From Acidobacteriota bacterium (GTDB lineage: Bacteria > Acidobacteriota > Blastocatellia > Pyrinomonadales > Pyrinomonadaceae), in contig QQUY01000001.1 in assembly GCA_003385635.1 (NCBI GenBank), positions 2,643,001-2,707,000 of the forward strand: a stretch of DNA of 64,000 nt, in the 5' to 3' direction. The notes under the pieces are model-generated. The model worked only from the letters and a program-made list of their open reading frames with translations. It did not search any database and had not been told where the DNA came from. Shown here piece by piece: positions 25,469 through 32,873 of this stretch (position 1 is its first letter; every line of letters starts with the position of its first letter). A program made the position numbers and the translations under genes.

Positions 25469-25706
25469 TCAAGTACCTCAGCACCACCCATGGGACGAAA
25501 TTGAACACCAGCACAAGGATCTTGAAGTTGGCCAGGTACTGAAAATACTCGCGGTGCAGGTTCTCATCGCTTATTCCGAACAGCTTGGCGTGGACGTTCG
25601 TCACCAGCTCCTTGAATACTACGAGCGAGATCGTGGCAACGATCAGAAGCGAGAAATTGATCAGCGTGCACCAGCCCAGGAATGTCGTAAGAGTTTCAAT
25701 GTTCAT
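25464..25706 (-). CDS. DUF6868-like small membrane protein
   Basis: 80 aa with two helices, about residues 7-30 (LGWCTLINFSLLIVATISLVVF) and 60-78 (FKILVLVFNFVPWVVL). The loop between has ELVTNVHAKLFGISDENLHREYFQYLANFK, typical of a conserved two-helix family known as DUF6868. The function is not known. The stop (TCA at 25464-25466) lies in the heptamer array. Confidence 0.78.
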   Translation of the reverse strand: MNIETLTTFLGWCTLINFSLLIVATISLVVFKELVTNVHAKLFGISDENLHREYFQYLANFKILVLVFNFVPWVVLRYLM

Positions 25707-25802
25707 TGTCTTGTCCCCTGTTCATCGGACCGCGGGCATCCCTGCCCGCTTGTTTCTTACGAACGAATCTGCGATAGCTCGTGTGAACAGCCCGACTTCT
25801 GT

Positions 25803-26026
25803 CTTCTTTGCGGCCCTTTGCGACTTGGCGCCTTTGCGAGAGCAACTCCTTGCAGGCGCTCGATCGACCGCGAGAGATCAACCGCCAAGGACGCAGAGGA
25901 ATTCGCAAAGGACACCATGGATAGAGTGTCTCCTGACTTCTGTCCCTTGCATCCTGTCTTCTTTGCGGCCCTTTGCGGCCTGGCGCCTTTGCGAGAGCAA
26001 CTCCCTGCAGGCGTTCGATCAACAGA
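25803..26026. repeat. 68-bp direct repeat pair plus AACCGC elements
   Basis: CTTCTTTGCGGCCCTTTGCG begins at 25803 and again at 25958; about 68 bp are nearly identical in the two copies, 155 bp apart. Between them AACCGCCAAGGACGCAGAGG (25880) is inversely related to the flanking arms. They lie in the 586-bp gene-free gap 25707-26292, which also has a hairpin element at 26073-26141 and a nonamer array at its end. Confidence 0.75.
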
Positions 26027-26072
26027 AAGACATTAACCGCAACCGGCACGAACGATAGATTTTACAGACCTT

Positions 26073-26141
26073 CCGCTCCTATGGAGCTAAAAACGTTTGG
26101 CCCCCACGCAAGCTAGTAACATTAGGCGCCGATGGCGCTAC
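26073..26141. repeat. Hairpin pair element, copy B
   Basis: GCTCC-TAT-GGAGC followed by AACATTAGGCGCCGATGGCGC, in the same order as the copy at 9388-9456. Stem sequences differ between copies but remain foldable. Confidence 0.55.
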
Positions 26142-26245
26142 CGAAACCTCTGCCGCTAATGCAGCTGGGGTTCGTGAGACGGCATTACCCACGCTGCGCC
26201 CTAAACCCGCAGATGAAGCAGCGGGCTACTATCGGATAGATAGTT

Positions 26246-26299
26246 AGCTGATTGACGCAACGGACTCAATCGACTGAAAAGACTCAACCGACTCATCCC
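26246..26299. repeat. Nonamer array, ACTCAANCG family, 6 units
   Basis: Units AGCTGATTG, ACGCAACGG, ACTCAATCG, ACTGAAAAG, ACTCAACCG, ACTCATCCC. The stop codon of the tRNA-binding-fold gene (TCA at 26293-26295) is in the last unit. The array at 42542-42577 is the closest relative. Confidence 0.8.
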
Positions 26300-26667
26300 G
26301 CCCGAGACCCGTTCGGCACCTCCCTCTCCGGCATCGCAAGCGCGGGCAGGATTCCGTCGGCATAGCCTATGTCGAACAGCATTCCTTCAGACATCTCGCC
26401 CATCATCTTCTTAGGTTCGAGGTTAACAACGAACAGCGCCTGCTTGCCCTCGATCTCGGTCGGATCCTCACGCTCGCCTTTCATCCCCGAGAGTATATTC
26501 CTCTGAAAGGACCCGAAATCGACCGTCAGCCGCATAAGGCTCTTTGATCCCTCAACATCCTCGATCTTGAGGATCGTGCCCACGCGCACGTCGATCTTTT
26601 CCAGATCGCCAAATTCTATGTTCGGTTTTACTTCAGCTGGTTCCATAAAGTCTGTGCTGGGCGTCAC
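26293..26667 (-). CDS. tRNA-binding (OB-fold) domain protein, CsaA/MetG-C-like
   Basis: 124 aa. IEFGDLEKIDVRVGTILKIEDV and the later ALFVVNLEPKKMMGEMSEGML are the typical EMAP-II-type OB fold found at the C terminus of methionyl-tRNA synthetase and in the chaperone-like CsaA. It probably binds tRNA or acts as a dimeric chaperone. A GTG at 26667 overlaps the upstream stop (GTGA), which indicates translational coupling; an ATG at 26646 is the alternative. Last gene of the five-gene operon. The stop lies in a nonamer. Confidence 0.85.
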   Translation of the reverse strand: MTPSTDFMEPAEVKPNIEFGDLEKIDVRVGTILKIEDVEGSKSLMRLTVDFGSFQRNILSGMKGEREDPTEIEGKQALFVVNLEPKKMMGEMSEGMLFDIGYADGILPALAMPEREVPNGSRAG

Positions 26668-27689
26668 TTCATCAAGGCGCCTTTGTTTGAAATTATCGTC
26701 TCGATCTCTGCTGTATTGAGTCCAAGCTTGTCGCGCAGGGTCTCAAGGTAATGCCCAGCCGCGAACGAAGGATGATCTGTTCCGAAAACGATCCGCTCAA
26801 GTCCAAGATCTCTCAAGTCGTTTGTCAGTAACGCTAGCTGTTCTTCCGAAGGGGGTTCCACTCCGTCAGATTCCAAGAGCAGGACAACGGCACTGATCTC
26901 GAAATTGATATTCATCGTGGAGAACGACTTGTCTTTAGCAATTCGATCGACGAAAGCTCGAAGTATTTTTCGGCCCCTTTCGGAATAGCCTCCCGAACCA
27001 CCGAGGTGCGCGATGTAGACCTCAAGATCCGGAAACGCCGCAAGTAGGTTTGCGAACGCCTCCGCCATTTCCGAAGGCCCCATCGGATCGTAGGCGTTGA
27101 GATGGATCATTAGAGGGACCCTATCGCGCTCGGCCCACCCAAAGATCTTCCGAAGTCCCGAAATGTGCCCGTTGTCCCCAAGCTCGACGCCGGAGTTTAG
27201 GAGGTGCAGTTTTACTCCCTTCATTCCCTTCTTCCGCGAGCAGCGTTCTAGCTCCTCAAATGCGTACTCTTTCTGAGGGTTTACGGAACAGAATCCGATC
27301 AGCTTTTCAGAATTCGAAGCCACGACGTTTGCGATAAAGTCGTTCTCCCGTCTGACCGATTCCAGTTCTTTCTTGGGACCAAACTTGAGCTCGGCAAACC
27401 AATCGGAGCCGTACAGGTAAGCCATCGAAAGCACAAAAGCCTTCTTGACCCGACCTTCGGCAACATCCTTAGGTACCGCCGAATAGAACTCGTCCGGCCT
27501 TGAAAACGGAACACCGAGCGATTTCCAGTCCTTGACCAGATCGGGACTGAGCAAATGTACGTGGTGGTCAAAAAGAGTCGGCTCGGACCGTGAGACCGAC
27601 GGGCCCGAACTTGTCATTGCCGCAACCGCAGAGAAAGCGAACAGGACGGCAAGCAACCTCAATACCGATGTACGAAACGTCTTCATCAC
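26664..27689 (-). CDS. Amidohydrolase-2 family protein, exported
   Basis: 341 aa with a signal peptide over residues 1-27. TLFDHHVHLLSPD (H43, H45), KGVKLHLLNSG, DRVPLMIHLN, VYIAHLGGSG and RIVFGTDHPSFAAG give the metal-binding His/Asp set of the TIM-barrel amidohydrolase-2 group (decarboxylases and lactonases). It sits between a membrane protein, whose stop it overlaps by 4 bp, and the tRNA-binding-fold gene. The substrate is unknown; the partner N-acyl-D-amino acid deacylase in the same operon suggests degradation of peptide-related compounds. Confidence 0.85.
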   Translation of the reverse strand: MMKTFRTSVLRLLAVLFAFSAVAAMTSSGPSVSRSEPTLFDHHVHLLSPDLVKDWKSLGVPFSRPDEFYSAVPKDVAEGRVKKAFVLSMAYLYGSDWFAELKFGPKKELESVRRENDFIANVVASNSEKLIGFCSVNPQKEYAFEELERCSRKKGMKGVKLHLLNSGVELGDNGHISGLRKIFGWAERDRVPLMIHLNAYDPMGPSEMAEAFANLLAAFPDLEVYIAHLGGSGGYSERGRKILRAFVDRIAKDKSFSTMNINFEISAVVLLLESDGVEPPSEEQLALLTNDLRDLGLERIVFGTDHPSFAAGHYLETLRDKLGLNTAEIETIISNKGALMK

Positions 27690-28708
27690 TGTACTTTTTG
27701 AAGGTCAATACGCGAGCCGACCACGGCTTCAAACTCTGTCGGTTCATCCGGTGTGAAGCCTACCGCGTCGAGCTTCGTCGTAAATCCGAACGCGCCCTCG
27801 GCTTCGATCTCTTCGTTCAGAACGATCCAGTGCGAAGCTTCCCCAAAGATCGCAGCGGACACAGCTTTGCCGTCTTCAGGTTTTGAATGCGCGATGCATT
27901 TGACTATCGCCAACGGGATACTGAAATCGTAGAGGAGACCCGATTTAAAGGCGATCGATTGATCATCCACAAGCACGTGCCGAAGTACGCTCGCCCGAAA
28001 GTGGCCGAGAAGCCAGATGCCGCCGTAGATCGAAAGCGCGGTTATGATCCACGCCGCCGTGGGGCTCCACATCGACACTACGACGTGCAGCACCACCGTC
28101 TCGACAACGAGCGCGAACAATAGTATCAAAGCGATCCCCACCAGCCCTGATCGCCTGTGATACGAGAAAGCCTTTGCGCTTTCCGGTGTCCGTCCCTTCG
28201 TAAACCAGGAAATGATCGCGTAGTAGAGCGCAGCGATCTCGGTCCCTGCGGCTATCCCAAGCCTACGGTTACCGATTGTATCGGCGGCGATGTTTCTAAG
28301 ACTCGGGAGGGGATCTCCTGAATTGTTCTTAGGATCGCGAACGGCTTTAACGGCGTTTCTGCTGATCGTGAAGATTATGAACGCCTCGAAGGCGATAGCG
28401 CCTATCTCTGCAACATAAAGCGGTGCTCGGTGTTCCACAGGAAGGATGAAATATGCTGCAAGCCAACCCGCTCCGACGATCGGCCCTAACGCAAGAAGCG
28501 ACATCGAATTCCGGCGGATAACGAGAAAGTAGAAGGCCAAAGGGACCGTGATCAGAAGATCGAAAGCGATCGCGGCCGCAAGCAGGTTCGGCGAATCAAC
28601 ACCCGCGATCCATCCGGATGTAACTATTGCGACGCTGAATATGGCCGCGGCAAGCACGCCGAAAAGAAGCACTGAGAAGCGTCTGTCAGTAAGGATGTTC
28701 TGAATCAA
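27686..28708 (-). CDS. Polytopic membrane protein, unknown function
   Basis: 340 aa. Six or seven hydrophobic segments: residues 13-32, 40-65, 71-90, 95-115, 155-170, 190-215 and 222-240. The C-terminal 90 residues are soluble (TTKLDAVGFTPDEPTEF). The start is a TTG at 28708 with GGAG about eight bases upstream. It has 4-bp overlap with the amidohydrolase and lies 16 bp after a 59-aa membrane protein gene. Similarity to a known transporter is not evident. Confidence 0.72.
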   Translation of the reverse strand: MIQNILTDRRFSVLLFGVLAAAIFSVAIVTSGWIAGVDSPNLLAAAIAFDLLITVPLAFYFLVIRRNSMSLLALGPIVGAGWLAAYFILPVEHRAPLYVAEIGAIAFEAFIIFTISRNAVKAVRDPKNNSGDPLPSLRNIAADTIGNRRLGIAAGTEIAALYYAIISWFTKGRTPESAKAFSYHRRSGLVGIALILLFALVVETVVLHVVVSMWSPTAAWIITALSIYGGIWLLGHFRASVLRHVLVDDQSIAFKSGLLYDFSIPLAIVKCIAHSKPEDGKAVSAAIFGEASHWIVLNEEIEAEGAFGFTTKLDAVGFTPDEPTEFEAVVGSRIDLQKVQ

Positions 28709-28724
28709 GATCTACTCCGGTCCT

Positions 28725-28904
28725 TCATCTTCCTCTAGTCAATTTCAGCACAACACCCGCCAGGACCGACACCATTCCGCCGATCACGATGTACGTCCCC
28801 GCTCTTGAAAGACTCCCTTCCGTGCCTCGCATCAGAACGACACCCAAGGCGCCGGCGAGCGTCCCGCCGAGAAGTAGCCTGTCGTGAAGCTTGGGGACTA
28901 TCAT
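28725..28904 (-). CDS. Small membrane protein (59 aa)
   Basis: 59 aa: MIVPKLHDRLLLGGTLAGA then a second hydrophobic run IVIGGMVSVLAGVVL near residues 39-53. Its ATG (28904) overlaps the stop of the N-acyl-D-amino acid deacylase as ATGA, and its TGA is 16 bp before the next start, so it is inside a tight operon. Two helices with a polar hairpin fit a small accessory subunit of the following polytopic protein. Codon use and spacing are consistent with a real gene despite its length. Confidence 0.72.
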   Translation of the reverse strand: MIVPKLHDRLLLGGTLAGALGVVLMRGTEGSLSRAGTYIVIGGMVSVLAGVVLKLTRGR

Positions 28905-30424
28905 CGGCGGTACTTGCCCATCAGAGGCCTTCCGGGATTTACGCCTTCCACTGTCTTTCCGCCCTTTACGACAAAAGTGCCGTTAACAAGCACGTGCTCA
29001 ACACCTTTCGAGAACGACAGGTCTTCTTCAAATGTCGCCGTGTCGATTATCGTTTCCGGATCGAATACCGTTATGTCCGCATCGGCGCCCACCTGTATTC
29101 GGCCCTTCAATTTCGCCGCGGGCGCGACCTTCTCAAGCCTCTGCGCCGGCATCAGCGTAATCTTCTTGATCGCTTCCTTTAAGGAAAGCACCTTCTGTTC
29201 ACGAACGTATCTTCCGAGTACCCGCGAAAACGTACCGGCAGTCCGTGGATGGGCGCCGGGAGCGTACGGCATTCCGTCAGAAGCGATGATCGTGAACGGT
29301 GCCCGGATCCCGCGTTCGATCCAGTCGGGTTTCATCATATGGATGATCACGACGCCGCCTTTTTCTCGGTATGACTTGAAGGTCGCTTCCGTAAGTCGCT
29401 CGCCCGTGTCCTGCCACTGGAGATCGCCATAGCTTATCCCCATTCGTTGCTGCCAGCCTTCATCAAAAAGCGAAGATTCAAGGCTGGTCGAAGCAGCCGT
29501 GTAGGGGTAAAGCTCGGTGGTGATGTCCATACCTCTTTCCTGCGCCGCCTTTACAAGTGCAAGTGACACGTCGATCTCGCCAAGGGACATCGAGTTGAGG
29601 TGAACGATGTGGAGCGATGTGCCGTTGACGGCCGCATTCGCAATCGCTTCCTGGATCGCGGCTATGTTGATATCCCGGACGTGCGTAAAGATCACGGTGT
29701 CCATCTCGGCCGCGCATTTGTAGAGCTCGAATGATTCTGCCCGTGTTGCACCGGGGTAATACCCGATCGGCAGCCCGATCCCGAGCGCTCCTCCCTCAAG
29801 TTCGGTCCGGAGTCCCCGGCACATTCCCGGTATCTCGTCCGCGGCGAGCGATTCGTAGTTCAAACCCCTGCCTACGGCCGCAAGTATGCCCAGGCTTTCG
29901 CTTCCCCAGCCATCCTTCACAACGGCCTTTCGCAGATCGGCTGCCTGGGTGGCGTATTTCTTCATCGCCAGCCAGCGGGCTTCGCCGTGCGCAGCAGAAG
30001 CGCCGAAATTGATCAGCGACTTACCCCGTTTCGATTCGATCCACTCGCGTACGAAGGCATACCCGCCCTCCAGTTCGAGCGCTGTCGTAACTCCGTCGCG
30101 CGCCTGGTATTCGTGAGCCTGATTCGACATCCCGTGTACGTGCAGGTCAACAAAACCGGGAGAGACCACTAATCCCGATACGTCGACCTCCTGTTTTGCG
30201 AGAATATTCCCTTCCGATATTTCCACTATCCGGTCGCCGAGTATGCCCACGTTCCGGATCGCGTCGAGACCGGTCTCGGGATCGATCACGCGTCCGCCCT
30301 TGAGGACGATGTCGTAGGTTTGCTGACCTGCGACGGCAGTTTCCGGGAACGGACCGTTAAGGACAAGAACTATGAAACTTAAGAGAAAGAGAATGGTGCC
30401 GAAAGCCTCTCGACTGATTCGCAT
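28901..30424 (-). CDS. N-acyl-D-amino acid deacylase-like amidohydrolase, exported
   Basis: 507 aa. Signal peptide about residues 1-33. The N-terminal beta domain (DIVLKGGRVIDPETGLD) precedes the metal motif FVDLHVHG (H95, H97). A central TIM barrel contains FTHVRD, SLHIVHLNSM and a final SDGMPYAPGAHPRTAGTFSR, the usual catalytic Asp region of D-aminoacylases. It removes acyl groups from D-amino acids, so it may recycle wall or racemised peptides in the periplasm. First gene of a five-gene operon with 4-bp overlaps. Confidence 0.88.
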   Translation of the reverse strand: MRISREAFGTILFLLSFIVLVLNGPFPETAVAGQQTYDIVLKGGRVIDPETGLDAIRNVGILGDRIVEISEGNILAKQEVDVSGLVVSPGFVDLHVHGMSNQAHEYQARDGVTTALELEGGYAFVREWIESKRGKSLINFGASAAHGEARWLAMKKYATQAADLRKAVVKDGWGSESLGILAAVGRGLNYESLAADEIPGMCRGLRTELEGGALGIGLPIGYYPGATRAESFELYKCAAEMDTVIFTHVRDINIAAIQEAIANAAVNGTSLHIVHLNSMSLGEIDVSLALVKAAQERGMDITTELYPYTAASTSLESSLFDEGWQQRMGISYGDLQWQDTGERLTEATFKSYREKGGVVIIHMMKPDWIERGIRAPFTIIASDGMPYAPGAHPRTAGTFSRVLGRYVREQKVLSLKEAIKKITLMPAQRLEKVAPAAKLKGRIQVGADADITVFDPETIIDTATFEEDLSFSKGVEHVLVNGTFVVKGGKTVEGVNPGRPLMGKYRR

Positions 30425-30477
30425 AAAGGTCTCCTTGTAGGTGATTCGGGATTTCGAGGGGATTATAACGCGAAAGG

Positions 30478-30670
30478 AGTCAGGAGTCAGGAGTCATAAG
30501 ATCGTGTTCGGCTCTCGGCAGACTCGAGCTACCCCGAAGGGGTATCGGATGTTAGCCCGGGGCAAGCCGCAGGCGCAGACCCGGGTAAAGGCCTCCCACA
30601 AACCACGAGCTGTGTAGCGGCGGCATCGGAACCCGGAGCGCCAGCGACGGGCATAACAGGAGTCAGGAGT
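30478..30670. repeat. Repeat-rich gap: AGTCAGG heptamers, hairpin, 31-bp unit
   Basis: AGTCAGG, AGTCAGG, AGTCATA occur at 30478-30498. TACCCC-GAA-GGGGTA is a perfect hairpin at about 30532-30546. A single 31-bp-family unit at 30626-30660 is identical over 33 bp to the end of the array at 12605-12639. No ORF in 30425-31004 looks like a gene. Confidence 0.7.
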
Positions 30671-30686
30671 CACAAAGGACGTTATC

Positions 30687-30834
30687 GCGGCTCCGCCGCT
30701 TGGATGTGCGGTAAGCCTCCGGCTTACCGGCATGAAGGCTTCAAACAGTTCCGCGGAGGCTCAGCCTCCGCGGTGACTCGTGGGAAGCGCAAAGGAAAGG
30801 CAAGCCTTTCCGCACATCAAGGCTGCAGAGCCGC
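30687..30834. repeat. Multi-hairpin element, copy 2
   Basis: Same order as 3667-3819: GCGGCTCCGCCGC at 30687-30699; hairpin CGGTAAGCC/GGCTTACCG at 30709-30729; hairpin CCGCGGAGGCT/AGCCTCCGCGG at 30751-30773; hairpin GGAAAGGC/GCCTTTCC at 30794-30811; and an 11-of-13 inverse of the first word at 30822-30834. The second stem differs from copy 1 at three pairs, each changed on both sides. Confidence 0.85.
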
Positions 30835-31004
30835 AGAATACAAAAAGATCGAACACCCGAATCAAATGGCTTCTCTTTGATCCCTGAACCGGAAACCTTG
30901 AACGCGGAACCCTGAACTCGGAAGAGGGCCGGTCACTACTGTTCCCGGTACCGATTGGGCCCGTCGCTACCGCTCCGAGTACTTATTCTTTGAACTTTGA
31001 CCTT

Positions 31005-31778
31005 CTATCCGAGCGTCGCGTCCAGGAACATCATAAACACGAATCCGATGAGTAGGCTGAAGGTGGCGACATTCGCGAATCTCGAACGGTGCGTTTCCGG
31101 GATGATCTCGTGGCTGATGATGTAAAGCATCGCACCTGCGGCAAACGCAAGAGAGAACGGCAGGACAGGACCCGAGAACGAAACGGCGACGCTTCCGATC
31201 AACCCTCCGATCGGCTCGGCCAATCCGGTCAACGATCCGACAAGAAAAGACTTAACTCTCGAATAGCCAACGGCGAACATCGAAACCGACACCGCCAGGC
31301 CTTCTGGGATGTTCTGAATCCCGATGCCGGTCGCGAGCGTTGTACCGTTCGCTATGTCTCCGCCTGCAAACCCGACCCCGACAGCCATTCCCTCCGGAAA
31401 ATTATGGATCGTGATCGCGATGATAAACAGCCATATCCGGCTCAAAGTCTCAGTGTCAGGTCCTTGTGTACCGAGCCGGAAGTGTTCGTGGGGCAGGACC
31501 TCGTTCATGAGTGAAAGGCCGACTGCCCCGGTTATCACACCGGCGATCACAAGTCCTACCGCGATATACGTGTTGTCGAAGAATTTCTCGCCGTACTCGA
31601 TACCGGGGAGAATCAGGGAGAAGAACGAAGCAGCAAGCATAATGCCGGCAGCAAAACTCAGCAGCCCGTCCTCGAGCCTCTGCGAGAGGCGGCGGATAAA
31701 GAACACGCCGACCGCACCAATCGCTGTGAGCGCCCCGGCGATAAGACTTCCCAATACTCCAAGCCAGATTACATTCAT
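31005..31778 (-). CDS. ZIP-family divalent metal transporter
   Basis: 257 aa with eight hydrophobic segments. The ZIP signature is in helices 4 and 5: IHNFPEGMAVGVG near residue 124 and GIQNIPEGLAVSVS near 150, the metal-binding His/Asn/Glu set, and SHEIIPE near 222. It transports zinc, iron or manganese across the inner membrane. A 4-bp overlap with the glycosyltransferase gene upstream suggests cotranscription. Heptamer units AAGGTCA, AAGTTCA follow the stop codon directly. Confidence 0.93.
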   Translation of the reverse strand: MNVIWLGVLGSLIAGALTAIGAVGVFFIRRLSQRLEDGLLSFAAGIMLAASFFSLILPGIEYGEKFFDNTYIAVGLVIAGVITGAVGLSLMNEVLPHEHFRLGTQGPDTETLSRIWLFIIAITIHNFPEGMAVGVGFAGGDIANGTTLATGIGIQNIPEGLAVSVSMFAVGYSRVKSFLVGSLTGLAEPIGGLIGSVAVSFSGPVLPFSLAFAAGAMLYIISHEIIPETHRSRFANVATFSLLIGFVFMMFLDATLG

Positions 31779-32602
31779 TCAGAGATGATTTCCTTTGTCT
31801 CTACTTGTCGCTGCGCGTCCGGGCCTTCTTCGGAGGGTTCCGGAAAATCGTCCTCCCGATGCCGATGTTCCCATATCAAAGCACTTCTCAAGAAAACACC
31901 GTACGCCCGGAAGTATGCAATGAACAATCCGTGAAGACCATCCAGAAACCCGAGCTTCAGAAAATACGACTCAATGAAAGCTATCGGCGGCCGCACCAGA
32001 ACGCTCCACCAACCTGCCCGTTCGCCCTGTTCGAACCTGAAATCAGCAGCCAGCGCGGCGTACTTGGCTACTACTTCGTGCTGGTCTCTCAGGCTGTTGT
32101 AAGTGTAGTGGAGAAGGTCTCCTTCAAGCGTGCCGATGTCGCCTTCTATGGTCACGCCTTCGTGGACGGGATTGTCCCTCCAGTTACTCGCTGATTTCCT
32201 GTACAAACGCAATACCCGGTTGGGATACCAGCCCGAGTGTTTGATCCATCGACCGAAATACTGTGCGCGGCGGGAAAATCGATAAGCGCTGGGCAAAACG
32301 TCCTCGCCCAATTCCTGCAATTTAAGGATCGACTGCCGCAGTTCGGGCGAGAGCCTCTCGTCCGCATCGAGCCAGAACACCCAGTCGTGCGAAGTTTTCG
32401 AATCAGCGAAAATGTGCTGTTGTCTGAAGTTCTCGAATCGGTTAAAGAAGACCTTGTCTGTAAATTCCCGCGCGATCTCTACGGTCCTGTCAGTTGAGAA
32501 CGAGTCTACTATGACCAGTTCGTCTGCCCAGTCGACTGATCTGCACGCTTCCGCTATGTTGCTCTCTTCGTTGAAAACGATGATCTTGGCGGAGATCTTC
32601 AT
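31775..32602 (-). CDS. Glycosyltransferase family 2
   Basis: 275 aa. The GT2 A-fold is shown by MKISAKIIVFNEESNIAEAC, ADELVIVDSFSTDRTVEIA and WVFWLDADERLSPELR (DAD motif for sugar-nucleotide binding). The C-terminal half (GHLI-like FIESYFLKLGFLDGLHGL) matches the lipopolysaccharide core glycosyltransferase group related to WaaE/KdtX. It likely adds a sugar to surface glycan at the inner membrane. The region directly upstream of the ATG is nine exact AAGTCAG heptamers and no SD is visible. Confidence 0.88.
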   Translation of the reverse strand: MKISAKIIVFNEESNIAEACRSVDWADELVIVDSFSTDRTVEIAREFTDKVFFNRFENFRQQHIFADSKTSHDWVFWLDADERLSPELRQSILKLQELGEDVLPSAYRFSRRAQYFGRWIKHSGWYPNRVLRLYRKSASNWRDNPVHEGVTIEGDIGTLEGDLLHYTYNSLRDQHEVVAKYAALAADFRFEQGERAGWWSVLVRPPIAFIESYFLKLGFLDGLHGLFIAYFRAYGVFLRSALIWEHRHREDDFPEPSEEGPDAQRQVETKEIISE

Positions 32603-32609
32603 GGGAAAT

Positions 32610-32673
32610 AAGTCAGAAGTCAGAAGTCAGAAGTCAGAAGTCAGAAGTCAGAAGTCAGAAGTCAGAAGTCAGA
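32610..32673. repeat. Heptamer array, AAGTCAG, nine exact copies
   Basis: Nine identical AAGTCAG units with no variant, beginning 8 bp upstream of the glycosyltransferase ATG (32602). Perfect identity suggests recent expansion. The array takes the place of the ribosome binding site region and part of the promoter region. Confidence 0.92.
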
Positions 32674-32744
32674 GAAAGATAGACTTCAATCAGTCAATGG
32701 TCAATGCCCAAGGGCATTGGTTAATGAGAACCTTCCACCACAAA

Positions 32745-32873
32745 CTGCTCACCGCTTACTGCTCACCGCTCACTGCTCACTGCTCACTGCTCACTGCTTT
32801 GAACCTTGAACTTTGAACCCCAAGGCGGGCAAGCCCGCCGCCAATCCGCATACTGCTCGCCGCTCACTTCTCA
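32745..32873. repeat. Mixed heptamer array, CTGCTCA into GAACTTT
   Basis: CTGCTCA, CCGCTTA, CTGCTCA, CCGCTCA, then CTGCTCA three times, CTGCTTT, GAACCTT, GAACTTT, GAACCCC. Two families join without loss of the 7-bp phase. A hairpin GGCGGGC-AA-GCCCGCC follows, then CTGCTCG, CCGCTCA, CTTCTCA. The stop of the DUF5996 gene (TCA 32864-32866) is in CCGCTCA. Confidence 0.85.

Noticed and set aside
30494..30733. 79-aa ORF in the gap after the deacylase gene
   Set aside because: Runs through the 31-bp unit and hairpin element; no protein-like signal.
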